Shown piece by piece: positions 1 to 8,269 of a stretch of DNA of 64,000 nt; position 1 is the stretch's first letter, and every line of letters starts with the position of its first letter. Both the position numbers and the translations under genes were made by a program. The notes beneath the pieces were generated by a model that ran no database searches, had not been told where the DNA came from, and worked only from the letters and a program-made list of their open reading frames with translations. Location: contig NZ_BOOU01000067.1 of the NCBI RefSeq assembly GCF_016863395.1, forward strand, positions 1-64,000. Direction: 5' to 3'. Origin of the DNA: Sphaerisporangium rufum. Lineage in GTDB: Bacteria; Actinomycetota; Actinomycetes; Streptosporangiales; Streptosporangiaceae.

Positions 1-468
1 CGCGACCACCTGGTTGCCGCCCAGCACGCTGTGCCGGCCGTCGGTCCGGTTGCCACCCGCACCGCCACCACCGCCGCCGCGGACCGAGGCGCCACCCTCG
101 CAGCCTGCGTCCGACCGTCCCACCAGGGAGACGGCGTTGCCGCAGGCGTTGATCGGCGCGGTGATCGGCGCGACCACCTGGTTGCCGCCCAGCACGCTGT
201 GCCGGCCGTCGGTCCGGTTGCCGCCGGCGCCGCCGTCCCCGCCGCCCTGGACGGACGCGCCGCCCCGCGAGGACGCGGTCGACTCGCCGAGCACGGCCAC
301 CGCGTTGCCGCTGACGTCGACGGGAAGGGTGATGGGGGCCTTGATCTGGTTGCCGCCGCCGACCGAGCCGGAACCGTCGGTGTCGGCCAGGGCCGGGCCG
401 TTGCCGAGCGTCATCACGGCCAGTGCGAGTAGAGCAGCGGGAGCGGAGCCCTTCGCCCACGTACGCAT
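1..468 (-). CDS. Chaplin-like repeat surface protein (C-terminus outside window)
   Basis: Secreted protein of the chaplin type (hydrophobic surface proteins coating aerial hyphae), 156 codons in the window, continuing past base 1. A signal peptide (MRTWAKGS start, ALA-D cleavage near residue 29) is followed by at least three repeats of a GGNQ-x-x-APIT-x-P pattern ending in GNAV. The repeats have an exact 168-nt (56-residue) period; the last two are identical over about 54 nt (1-55 and 169-223). Unit 2 carries the chaplin-like Cys pair (NACGNAV and DAGCEG); unit 1 has Ser in place of the first Cys. Linkers are Gly-rich. The ATG at 468 has AAGGAGC just upstream. The repeat core fits chaplins, but the regular Gly-rich linker and number of repeats are unusual, so a chaplin-like adhesin or cell-wall protein is possible. 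Confidence 0.72.
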   Translation of the reverse strand, partial: MRTWAKGSAPAALLALAVMTLGNGPALADTDGSGSVGGGNQIKAPITLPVDVSGNAVAVLGESTASSRGGASVQGGGDGGAGGNRTDGRHSVLGGNQVVAPITAPINACGNAVSLVGRSDAGCEGGASVRGGGGGGAGGNRTDGRHSVLGGNQVVA

Positions 469-774
469 ACAGATGCTCCTTGATTCGGGGGGATGTTTCA
501 TGACATGTCGCGCTTTCAGGGGCCGGCCGACCGGTCGGATGCGGCACGGCCGGCGGACCCACGACGGACCGCACCACCGGACCACGGCCGTCACGAAGGG
601 CCGGAAGGTGGAGAAAGGTGAGATGAGACGGCACGCGCGCGTACGGCACCGCCGGGGGCGGCGGAGGTCGCCAGTGGGATCTCCACCGGCCGCCACGGTC
701 CACCATCGATGGGCGGACCATCGGTCAAGCGGCCGATACGAGATCCGGACGGCCGCGCCGGCTCGGTGCCCCGA
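469..774. other. Intergenic region upstream of the chaplin-like gene
   Basis: About 306 bases between the chaplin-like start and the 3' end of the next minus-strand gene. It must hold the chaplin-like promoter. A GC-rich palindromic patch (GGCCGGCCGACCGGTCGG) lies near 521-538. I see no further coding sequence or RNA gene. Confidence 0.5.
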
Positions 775-1473
775 TCAGTCGGGGGAGAAAGAAGGATCGT
801 CCACGGCCGGGCGGACGACGGGGATCGTCGCGCTCGCCGTCCGGGCGGGCGCGATCATGAGCCGCGGGTCGAACCCCGACCGCGCGACATCCCCGAAAGC
901 CGGCCCGGACGGGCCGGAGCCGCCACCACGGGGCACGAAACCGTTCGCCCCCGCCGAATGGTCGGCGCTCGCCGGCTCGGGTGCGGCCGGCGTCGACTGG
1001 CTGGTCAGCCCGTCGACGCGCCGCCCGACCATCGCTCCGGCATCGGCCGGAGCACTGTCGCCCGCCGTGGGGAAACCGCCGGCCGACGCCGGCCCGGGGG
1101 CGACATGAGGAACCGCGGAGCCTTGACGGCGCACCTCGCGAGTATCGGTGACCTCCATGTCGGCGGCCGCTTGCCAGGCGGCGCCGATTTCATGGGAGGC
1201 CTCGGTGGCCGGGACGCGACCCGCCGGAACGGTGACCTCCGCCGCGGCGGGATCCGCGCCGACGACGGCGAGCACGACACCGGCCAGCCAGCCGAGGAGG
1301 ATCAGGCCGCCGGCGGCGAGCAGCCGATCGAGCAGGTGGCCGGCCACGACCCGTGCCATCCGGCGCACCCGCGCGATGATCGCTGCGGACCGGTCCCCCC
1401 GGAAGGTTACGGGCACGCACCGGACGAGGGCGGATGATCCACCCAGAGTCCACCCTTCCGGTGTGCGTGCCAC
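775..1473 (-). CDS. Membrane-anchored or secreted protein of unknown function
   Basis: I do not recognise the family. One strong hydrophobic segment (LLAAGGLILLGWLAGVVLAV) is followed by AAA, then about 170 residues rich in Ala, Pro, Gly and Ser with no Cys. This fits a signal-anchor or cleaved signal peptide with an exported, disordered tail. The start is uncertain. GTG at 1473 has GGGAGG four bases upstream and gives 232 residues; ATG at 1359 gives 194 residues with the hydrophobic segment nearer the N-terminus but no clear ribosome-binding site. The GTG start lies inside one arm of a long inverted repeat (1405-1479). The gene is co-directional with the chaplin-like gene, which suggests a cell-surface role; that is inference. 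Confidence 0.5.
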   Translation of the reverse strand: MARTPEGWTLGGSSALVRCVPVTFRGDRSAAIIARVRRMARVVAGHLLDRLLAAGGLILLGWLAGVVLAVVGADPAAAEVTVPAGRVPATEASHEIGAAWQAAADMEVTDTREVRRQGSAVPHVAPGPASAGGFPTAGDSAPADAGAMVGRRVDGLTSQSTPAAPEPASADHSAGANGFVPRGGGSGPSGPAFGDVARSGFDPRLMIAPARTASATIPVVRPAVDDPSFSPD

Positions 1474-1479
1474 GTAACC
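1405..1479 (-). promoter_or_regulatory. Long imperfect inverted repeat over a candidate start codon
   Basis: Arms GGTTACGGGCACGCAC (1405-1420) and its near-complement GTGCGTGCCACGTAACC (1463-1479) match over 16 bases with one inserted base, and pairing can extend inward through CCGG. As minus-strand RNA, the first-transcribed arm contains the GTG candidate start at 1473 and abuts its GGGAGG. A hairpin could therefore hide that start, or act as an attenuator if translation begins at 1359. No known riboswitch consensus was recognised. Confidence 0.45.
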
Positions 1480-1594
1480 TCCCGAGCTCCTCGGCCGACC
1501 CGCCCTGAACGAGCCGGCCGCGGGAACCAACCCCTCAACGGAAAGTCACCGTAGCAGTACGCCACGTGATGGCAACCACTTTTCGAGGAACTCG

Positions 1595-2893
1595 TCAGCA
1601 GCCGTCCAGGAAACGGTCAAGAACCCGGACGCCGAACTTGAGCGAATCCACCGGAACCCGCTCGTCTATCCCGTGAAACATGCCGGAGAAGTCAAGGTCG
1701 GCCGGCAACTTGAGCGGAGCGAACCCGAAGCCCCGGATGCCCAGGCGGCTGAAGGCCTTGAGGTCCGTACCGCCGGACAGCGTGTAGGGCACGGCCCGTG
1801 CCGACGGATCCTCCGCGAGGAGCGCCTCGGACATCGCCCGCACCAGAGATCCCTCGAAAGCGGTCTCGACCGCGATGTCGTGGTGCACGAACTCCCGCGT
1901 CACGTTCGGGCCGAGCAGTTCGTCGATCGTGGCGAAGAACTCCTGCTCGTACCCGGGCAGGAACCGCCCGTCCACGTGCGCCGTCGCGGTCTGCGGGATG
2001 ACGTTGGCCTTGTACCCCGCGTCCAACATCGTCGGATTCGCGGTGTTCTTCAGCGTCGCCCCGATCATGCGGGCCAGCGGGCCCAGCTTGGCGGCCGTCG
2101 CCTCGGCGTCCCCGGCCTCCACCTCGATACCGAACGCCTCCTGGAAGAAGGCCGACACGGTCGGCGTCAGCCGGACCGGCCACTCGTACCGCCCGATCCG
2201 GCCCACCGCCTCAGCGAGCTCGGTGACGGCGTTCTCGGCGTTCAACATCGACCCGTGCCCGGCGCGCCCGGCGGCGGTCAGCCTCATCCAGGCGATGCCC
2301 TTCTCCGCGGCCTCGATCAGGTAGAGCCGCCGCTGCTCGTCCAGCGACACGCTGAACCCGCCCACCTCGCCGATCGCCTCGGTGCACCCCTCGAACAGGT
2401 CGCCGTGATGCTCGGCCAGCCACTGCGCGCCGTACGCGCCGCCGGCCTCCTCGTCGGCGGTGAAAGCCAGCACCACGTCACGCGGCGGACGGCGCCCCTC
2501 GGTCAGGCGCTGCCGCACCACCGCGAGGATCATGGCGTCCATGTCCTTCATGTCGACCGCGCCCCGCCCCCAGACGCACCCGTCGGCGATCTCCCCGCTG
2601 AGCGGATGATGCGTCCAGTCACCGGCGTTGAACGGGACCACGTCCAGGTGCCCGTGCAGCAGCAGCGCGTCCCGGCCGGGGTCGGTGCCCTCGATGCGCG
2701 CGATCACGCTGGTCCGCCGGTCGTCGCTTTCCAGCAGCCGCGGCTCCAGGCCGACCTCGGCCAGCTTGCCGGCGACGTACTCGGCGGCGGCCCGCTCCCC
2801 AGGCCCCGCGTTGTCTCCGGCGTTCGTCGTGTCGATGCGGATCAGGTCGCGGCACAGTCCGACGACCTCCTCCTCACCGTTGAACGAGGTCAT
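1595..2893 (-). CDS. M20 family metallo-amidohydrolase (ArgE/DapE/peptidase-like)
   Basis: Cytoplasmic zinc hydrolase of the M20 (ArgE/DapE/carboxypeptidase G2) family, 432 residues, normal length. Metal-site motifs are visible: HGHLDVVP at residues 80-87 (first His ligand at 82 with following Asp), GRGAVDMKD with Asp114 as likely bridging ligand, and TADEEAGG with the catalytic/ligand Glu pair at 148-149. A central dimerisation lid domain (roughly 195-310) includes AGRAGHGS. It most likely removes an acyl or amino-acid group from a small amide; substrate cannot be told from sequence. The ATG at 2893 has AAGGAGC upstream. It stands alone, oriented away from the tRNA gene. Confidence 0.85.
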   Translation of the reverse strand: MTSFNGEEEVVGLCRDLIRIDTTNAGDNAGPGERAAAEYVAGKLAEVGLEPRLLESDDRRTSVIARIEGTDPGRDALLLHGHLDVVPFNAGDWTHHPLSGEIADGCVWGRGAVDMKDMDAMILAVVRQRLTEGRRPPRDVVLAFTADEEAGGAYGAQWLAEHHGDLFEGCTEAIGEVGGFSVSLDEQRRLYLIEAAEKGIAWMRLTAAGRAGHGSMLNAENAVTELAEAVGRIGRYEWPVRLTPTVSAFFQEAFGIEVEAGDAEATAAKLGPLARMIGATLKNTANPTMLDAGYKANVIPQTATAHVDGRFLPGYEQEFFATIDELLGPNVTREFVHHDIAVETAFEGSLVRAMSEALLAEDPSARAVPYTLSGGTDLKAFSRLGIRGFGFAPLKLPADLDFSGMFHGIDERVPVDSLKFGVRVLDRFLDGC

Positions 2894-3071
2894 GGCTGCT
2901 CCTTCGGGTCGGATTCCGGCTCACCTGCCCATCCTGCCGCCGTACCCCGCAAGGGCGCATCCGGCATCCTTCCCGCCCATGGCCTGTCCAGATGGCGGTA
3001 TGACGCAGTGCCCGGAGTTTGCTAACCTAGTGCAGCCGACGCGGAGAGACGTCTTCCCGTGCAGGCACCAC

Positions 3072-3157
3072 GTCCGGGTGGCGGAATAGGCAGACGCGCT
3101 AGCTTGAGGTGCTAGTGCCCTTCACGGGGCATGGGGGTTCAAGTCCCCCCTCGGACA
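3072..3157 (+). tRNA. tRNA-Leu (anticodon GAG)
   Basis: An 86-nt class II tRNA. Acceptor stem GTCCGGG pairs with CTCGGAC (one G-T pair). The anticodon arm is CTAGC-TTGAGGT-GCTAG with anticodon GAG. A long variable arm TGCCCTTCACGGGGCA follows, then the T arm GGGGG-TTCAAGT-CCCCC and discriminator A. CCA is not encoded. It decodes CUC/CUU leucine codons. Confidence 0.95.
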
Positions 3158-3175
3158 CAAACCGGTACCCATGTG

Positions 3176-3209
3176 GTCCTGGTCGCCGGAAGCGGTGACC
3201 AGGACTTTT
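3176..3209 (+). terminator. Intrinsic terminator of tRNA-Leu
   Basis: Nine-base stem GTCCTGGTC (3176-3184) pairs with GACCAGGAC (3197-3205) and is followed directly by TTTTCGTT. It lies 18 bases after the tRNA, the clearest rho-independent terminator in the window. Confidence 0.88.
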
Positions 3210-3362
3210 CGTTGTGCGGGTTGGCAGGCCGGCCGTGGGCGTACGCCGACATCGCCTTCGCCTCCCGTCTGCCCCCCGGCTCTGATCACGATTCGCCGGT
3301 CCGGCCATCAACTGCCACCCCGCGGTGACCTTGCCGCTCGAACTTCCCCGCCGCCCCGCGGA

Positions 3363-5417
3363 TCAGACGCGGTGGCACAGGAACAGGAAGGCGGTACCCG
3401 GTCTGTCGGCGAGCCGCGGGGCGGGCAGGCCGACAGCGGCGAGGGCGCGACCGGTGAGGCGTATCTGACCCGACGCCCAGTCGGGGCGGCGGTCGGGCGG
3501 TCCGGATACCTGGCCGGGAATGACCTCGACGACGTACTCCGCGTCGGGGTCGAGGCCCGGGAGTCGCATCGGCGCTGTCCGCTCTTCGACGGTGGTCTCC
3601 AACTGCACGTAGGCGTACACGGCCCGGCTCCGGTCGAGCGCGACGATGCCGTGGACCCACGCGGCGGGGTCGGGATGGTCGGCCCGCACCACCTCACCGG
3701 TGTGCAGCAGCGGGCGCAGTTCCTTGTACAGGGCGATCCACCCGGCCAGCGCGGCCCGCTCGGCAGGGGGCCACGCGGTGATGTCGGCCTCGATCCCGGC
3801 ATGTCCGAACAAGGCGGTGGCGGCCCGGAAATCGAGCGTGGTGGCGCGCCCGGTGAGGTGGGACGAGGGGGAGCCGACGTGCGAGCCGATCAACTCGTAC
3901 GGTAGCAGCAGGCTGGTCCAGCGCTGGATGTGCTGCCGTTCGATGGGGTCGAGGTTGTCCGAGCCCCAGACGCGGTCGGTGCGTTCCAGGATGCCGAGGT
4001 CGGCTCGGGCGCCGCCGGAGGAGCACGACTCGATCTCCAGGGTGGGGAACCGGTCGCGCAGATCGTCCAGCAGCCGGTAGACGGCCTCGGTCTGCGTATG
4101 AGTACCGGGCACGCCTTCGTGCACGGGCTCGGCCAGGTCGCGGTTGTGATCCCACTTGATGTAGTCGATTCCGTACTCGGCCACCAGGTCGCCGATCCGG
4201 TCCAGCAGGTAGGCGTACACTTCGGGGCGCGCCAGGTCAAGGGTGTGCTGGTCGCGCCGGGGCAGCGGCCAGCGCCGCGAGTCGGCCAGCAGCCAGTCCG
4301 GATGGGCACGGACCAGGTCGGAGTCGACGTTCGCCATCTCAGGTTCGAGCCACAGCCCGAACTGCATGCCGTGCTCGCGCACCCGGTGGACCAGTTTGTG
4401 GAGGCCGTTCGGCCAGACGGTCTCGTCCACGTACCAGTCACCGAGACCCGCGTCGTCGCTCCTGCGGTGGCGGAACCAGCCGTCGTCGACGACGAACCGC
4501 TCGGCACCCACCTCCGCCGCGACGTCGGCGAGCGCGAGCAGGCGGTCCTCACGGTGGTCGAAGTAGACCGCCTCCCAGGTGTTCATCGTCACCGGACGCG
4601 CCGACCTCGGGTGGGTCGGCCGGGCGCGCACCATGGCGTGGAACCGGCGGCTCAGCCCGTCCAGACCGGCGTCGGAGGTGGCGAAGTACACCCACGGCGT
4701 GCTGTACGACTCCCCTTGGCCGAGTCGTACCTCGCCGGGTTCGAGCAACTCGCCGGCGGCGAGCACGCCGTTCCCCTCGGGGAGCCGTTCGACGTACTGG
4801 ACGTGGTTACCGCTCCAGGCGACGTGCACCGCCCACACTTCGCCGGTCCGGAACCCGAACCCCGGAGTGCCGGCGATGAGCGGGCCGGCGTCGAACCAGG
4901 TCCGACCGCGGCGGTTCTCTCGTGACCAGGCGCCCTGCCGCAGCGGCGCCCGCTGCGGAGACCGCTCCCTGGCCCAGCGGCCGGCGAAGTCGAGCACCTC
5001 CCCGGCCTGTGCGGGCAGCGGCATAAGGCAGGCCAGGCGGTCCAGCGTGTACGGCGAGGTGGCGGTGTTGAGGAGTGTGTGCCGCATCCGCAGCACACCC
5101 TGCGGCGTCAGCTCGATCTCGGTGGCCAGGTCCAGCCCGCAGCCGGGGTCCGTGGCAAGGGCCTCGACCCGGCTTCCGCGCACGGTGACGGCCTGGGCCA
5201 GGGTGAACCGGGGGGGCCGCCAGCCGCCGTCGTGGCGTCCGGACAGGACCGGCCGGCCGAACCAGCCGTCGCCTTGGCTCGGCACCACGTCCTGGCCGGG
5301 CACCGGCGGAAGCCAGGTGAGCGGTCCTGGGTTGACACCCCAGTGCAACACGCGCGGCGTACACGGGCCGGCGAGGTCGAGGACGACGCCGACGTCGTCC
5401 GCGGACAGGACGATCAT
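3363..5417 (-). CDS. Alpha-galactosidase, GH36
   Basis: Cytoplasmic GH36 (clan GH-D) alpha-galactosidase, 684 residues. It would remove alpha-1,6-galactosyl side groups from imported galactomanno-oligosaccharides or raffinose-type sugars. An N-terminal beta-sandwich (about 1-260) precedes the TIM barrel, which has NTWEAVYFD (279-287), DDGWF (311-315), the catalytic nucleophile Asp423 in IKWDHN and the acid/base Asp487 in GSDN. ESCSSGGARAD is also typical. No signal peptide is present. The ATG at 5417 overlaps the stop of the upstream beta-mannosidase gene (TGATG), with GGAG five bases before, so the two are translationally coupled. Together they would strip galactose and mannose from imported galactomannan fragments. 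Confidence 0.92.
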   Translation of the reverse strand: MIVLSADDVGVVLDLAGPCTPRVLHWGVNPGPLTWLPPVPGQDVVPSQGDGWFGRPVLSGRHDGGWRPPRFTLAQAVTVRGSRVEALATDPGCGLDLATEIELTPQGVLRMRHTLLNTATSPYTLDRLACLMPLPAQAGEVLDFAGRWARERSPQRAPLRQGAWSRENRRGRTWFDAGPLIAGTPGFGFRTGEVWAVHVAWSGNHVQYVERLPEGNGVLAAGELLEPGEVRLGQGESYSTPWVYFATSDAGLDGLSRRFHAMVRARPTHPRSARPVTMNTWEAVYFDHREDRLLALADVAAEVGAERFVVDDGWFRHRRSDDAGLGDWYVDETVWPNGLHKLVHRVREHGMQFGLWLEPEMANVDSDLVRAHPDWLLADSRRWPLPRRDQHTLDLARPEVYAYLLDRIGDLVAEYGIDYIKWDHNRDLAEPVHEGVPGTHTQTEAVYRLLDDLRDRFPTLEIESCSSGGARADLGILERTDRVWGSDNLDPIERQHIQRWTSLLLPYELIGSHVGSPSSHLTGRATTLDFRAATALFGHAGIEADITAWPPAERAALAGWIALYKELRPLLHTGEVVRADHPDPAAWVHGIVALDRSRAVYAYVQLETTVEERTAPMRLPGLDPDAEYVVEVIPGQVSGPPDRRPDWASGQIRLTGRALAAVGLPAPRLADRPGTAFLFLCHRV

Positions 5418-7864
5418 CAAAGCTCCAGACCCGTCAGCTCGTTGGCGCTGCGCAGCACGCCGGGAGCGGCGAGGGCGGACGGGTCGTCCAGCACCGCGGA
5501 GGTTCGCACGAGGAAGGTGTGTGATCGTCCGGCCGGCAGGGAGACCAGCATGTCGTCCACCACCGCGTCGGCGGCGACCTTGTCGGGCAGCAGTGCGATA
5601 TCGCGGGTGAAGGAGACCGCCCGCACCCCGACCCGATAGCCGCCGGGCACCCTCTCGACGGTCGTGGTGAGCGACGCGGGCTCGTACGCCAGGTCTCGGT
5701 CCTCCGCGAACAGGTGACAGGCGCGGACGGCGCCGGCGGCCATCACCAGCACCTCTCGCTCGGCGTCGGCCGGTTCGAGCAGGTCGCCGGGCAATTCGAC
5801 GGACGCCACCGAGCGGGGTGGTACGGCGAGGGGCAGATCGGCGCCGGCCAGCACGTTTCCGGCGAACGTCTGCCGGATCGCGACCACCGTCCCCGTCCAG
5901 GTCTCGTCGTGGTCGTTGACGGCCATCAGCATGGTCCGGCCGTCCCTTGGCTGGACGGTGAGCAGCCGGGGTGCGAAGGCGTGCGTGAGGGCGTAGTAGA
6001 GGGGCTTGGGCCGTTCATCGCCGTCCACGGCCGCCCAGGACGTGACCGGCCAGCAGTCGTTGAGCTGCCACACCAGCGCCCCGGCCGTGCGCGGCCACCA
6101 GGAGCGGAAGTGCTCGATGCCGAACGCGACGGCGCGGGCCTGGTTGAGCTGTGCCGCCCAGTGCCAGCCCTCGAAGGAGGTGGGCACGGAAAGGTGCGGT
6201 TCCATCCCCCGGTCGAGCTTGAGGTTCCCGTTCTCGGCCTTCTGGTGGAGCAGGAATCCCGGGGAGGCCGGCGTCATCGGCTCGTCGTGGATCCACCTGG
6301 TCAGGGTGCGCCAGGTGGGCGGTCCCTGGAAGCCGAACTCGGCGCAGAAGCGCGGGACGCGGTCGCGGTAGTGCGTGTAGTCGGCCGAGTTCCAGACGGC
6401 CCATTCGTGCCTGGTGCCGTGATCGTCGCCATTCGGCGGCAGGCCGGCGGGCCCGTAAGGGCTGCCGGGCGCGTATGGCCTGGTGGGGTCGAGCTCGGCC
6501 ACGATCCTTGGCAGCAGTTCGGTGTAGTAGCCGAGCCCCCAGGTGCGCCCCTGCAGCGTGTCGCGCCAGCCGGGCCACTCCTCGAAGGCCTCCAGATTCT
6601 CGTTGTTGCCGTTCCACAGTGCCAGCGAGGGATGGGAGGCCAGGCGGGTGACGTTCTCGCGCGCCTCGGCCTCGACCTCGCTCCGCAGCGGCTCCTCCTC
6701 CGCGTAGAAGGCGCAGGCGAAGGGGAAGTCCTGCCACACGAGCACGCCTCGCTCGTCGCAGACGTCGTAGAAGTCGTCGCTCTCGTAGATGCCGCCGCCC
6801 CAGACGCGCAGCATGTTCATGTTCGCGGCCACGGCCTGATCGACCCGGCGGCCGATCCGCTCACGGTCGACGCGGGTGAGGAAGTGGTCGTCGGGAATCC
6901 AGTTGGCGCCCTTGGCGAAGACGGGCCTGCCGTTGACGACGAAGGTGAACCCGCTGCCGATGTGGTCGGGCTCGGTCTGGAGGGTGATCGTGCGGAAGCC
7001 GACGCGGCGCCGCACGACGTCCACCGGCCGGTCTTCGTGGAGGAGCGTGACCGTCAGGTCGTACAACGGCTGGTCGCCGTAGCCGGCCGGCCACCACAAC
7101 CGCACCTGCGGTGCCAGCACGGTGACGGTGGCCGCGCCGCCGGATACCGGCTCCTGCTCGGAGCGGTCTCCCACGTCGACCGTGATGCTGTAGTCACCGT
7201 CGCCGGCATGGTCGAGTTCCACGTGGACCTCGACGCGGCCGGCGCCGTCCGGGTCCACGGTCACCAGCGGGCGTACCTGGGAGAGCCGGGCAGTGCGCCA
7301 GCGCTCCAGCCGTACCGGCTTCCAGATGCCGGCGGTCTGCAGGTCGGGGCCCCAGTCCCAGCCGAATGAGCAGGCCATCTTTCGGATGGCGTTGTAGGGA
7401 TGCGGGTATGCGCGCTTGCGCGAACCCAGCGTCTCCTCCATCTGCTCGGCATGGTTCAGGGCGGAGTGGATCGCCACCACGAGTTCGTTCGCGCCGTCCC
7501 GCAGTATCTCGCCCACATCGAAGCGATATCCGCGATGCATGTTGGCGGTGCGGCCGAGCGGCCTGCCGTTGAGACGTACCGTCGCGACCGTGTCGATGCC
7601 GTCGAATACCAGGTCGACCCGCTCTCCGGCCCGCCCGGCCCGGGTCTGGAAGGTCGTCGTGTACGTCCAGTCGGCGCGGTGCATCCACACCAGTTCGGCC
7701 TCGTTCCGGTCCAGGTACGGGTCGGGGATGAGGCCGGCCGCCATGAGGTCGAGGTGCGAGCCGCCCGGCACCCGCGCCGGGATGTCGCGGCCGGCGACGG
7801 TATCCGGGATGTCCTCTCCGGCTGCCCGCAGGTGCCACCCTTCCTGCAACATCTCGCGGATCAT
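5417..7864 (-). CDS. Beta-mannosidase, GH2
   Basis: Cytoplasmic GH2 exo-beta-mannosidase, 815 residues. The domain order is typical: jelly-roll sugar-binding domain (about 1-190), Ig-like domain (195-295), TIM barrel (about 300-620), then C-terminal beta domains. The acid/base Glu422 lies in WNGNNEN and the nucleophile Glu509 in CAEFGF, with the family pattern MLRVWGGGIYE (351-361). The ATG at 7864 is chosen over an upstream in-frame ATG because GGGGAGAAGAGGG lies directly before it and its N-terminus (EGWHLR) matches the family start. It is first gene of an operon with the GH36 enzyme, transcribed from a promoter that mirrors that of the divergent sugar-importer operon. Confidence 0.92.
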   Translation of the reverse strand: MIREMLQEGWHLRAAGEDIPDTVAGRDIPARVPGGSHLDLMAAGLIPDPYLDRNEAELVWMHRADWTYTTTFQTRAGRAGERVDLVFDGIDTVATVRLNGRPLGRTANMHRGYRFDVGEILRDGANELVVAIHSALNHAEQMEETLGSRKRAYPHPYNAIRKMACSFGWDWGPDLQTAGIWKPVRLERWRTARLSQVRPLVTVDPDGAGRVEVHVELDHAGDGDYSITVDVGDRSEQEPVSGGAATVTVLAPQVRLWWPAGYGDQPLYDLTVTLLHEDRPVDVVRRRVGFRTITLQTEPDHIGSGFTFVVNGRPVFAKGANWIPDDHFLTRVDRERIGRRVDQAVAANMNMLRVWGGGIYESDDFYDVCDERGVLVWQDFPFACAFYAEEEPLRSEVEAEARENVTRLASHPSLALWNGNNENLEAFEEWPGWRDTLQGRTWGLGYYTELLPRIVAELDPTRPYAPGSPYGPAGLPPNGDDHGTRHEWAVWNSADYTHYRDRVPRFCAEFGFQGPPTWRTLTRWIHDEPMTPASPGFLLHQKAENGNLKLDRGMEPHLSVPTSFEGWHWAAQLNQARAVAFGIEHFRSWWPRTAGALVWQLNDCWPVTSWAAVDGDERPKPLYYALTHAFAPRLLTVQPRDGRTMLMAVNDHDETWTGTVVAIRQTFAGNVLAGADLPLAVPPRSVASVELPGDLLEPADAEREVLVMAAGAVRACHLFAEDRDLAYEPASLTTTVERVPGGYRVGVRAVSFTRDIALLPDKVAADAVVDDMLVSLPAGRSHTFLVRTSAVLDDPSALAAPGVLRSANELTGLEL

Positions 7865-7908
7865 TCGCCCTCTTCTCCCCGATACCGGCACTACGATCTC
7901 AGGAGTAT

Positions 7909-7937
7909 TTCTTAGGTAAGTTACTGAAGTTAGTCAA
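7909..7937 (-). promoter_or_regulatory. Promoter and candidate operator of the GH2-GH36 operon
   Basis: Reading the minus strand: -35 TTGACT (7932-7937), 17-base spacer, -10 TAAGAA (7909-7914). The -35 and start of the spacer form TTGACTAACTTCAGT (7923-7937), which matches 13 of 15 bases with the element in the divergent importer promoter. Overlap of the shared motif with -35 and spacer is what a repressor site would look like; the ROK regulator at 17447-18664 is the obvious candidate. Confidence 0.65.
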
Positions 7938-8209
7938 GTGCCCTGCCGGGAGAAGGTGCCGGCGGAACGCCGAGATCGCGGGTCCGGCCGACCGTGGCAC
8001 CGGCCGGCCGGCATGGCCGCCCGTACCCGCCGGCCCTGATGGCGCCCAGGTGGCGGACCGTTCGCTCAGGTGCGGCCGCGCCCTCGCCGCCGCACTCACC
8101 GCCCGGCCAGGCCGCGGATCCGCCCGCCACGGCGAGCCGTACCAGCCCGGCGCGACCGCCGGGAGCCGGGGAACCGGCCGTACCACCTCCGCTGAAACTT
8201 CCATGGGCA

Positions 8210-8238
8210 TTGACTTACTTAAGTGGACGAACTAACAA
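8210..8238 (+). promoter_or_regulatory. Promoter and candidate operator of the sugar-importer operon
   Basis: -35 TTGACT (8210-8215), 17-base spacer, -10 TAACAA (8233-8238). TTGACTTACTTAAGT (8210-8224) matches the divergent GH2 promoter element at 13 of 15 positions and contains the palindrome ACTTAAGT. The rest of the 7865-8269 divergent region (7942-8206) is GC-rich and shows no gene or other clear element. Confidence 0.65.
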
Positions 8239-8269
8239 TGCTCACCATCGTTCGAGAGGACCAGCTGCC

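Noticed and set aside
1405-1594. A c-di-AMP (ydaO-type) or other known riboswitch upstream of the surface-protein gene
   Set aside because: No conserved core of a class I know was recognisable; only the inverted repeat is clear, so it is reported as an unassigned element.
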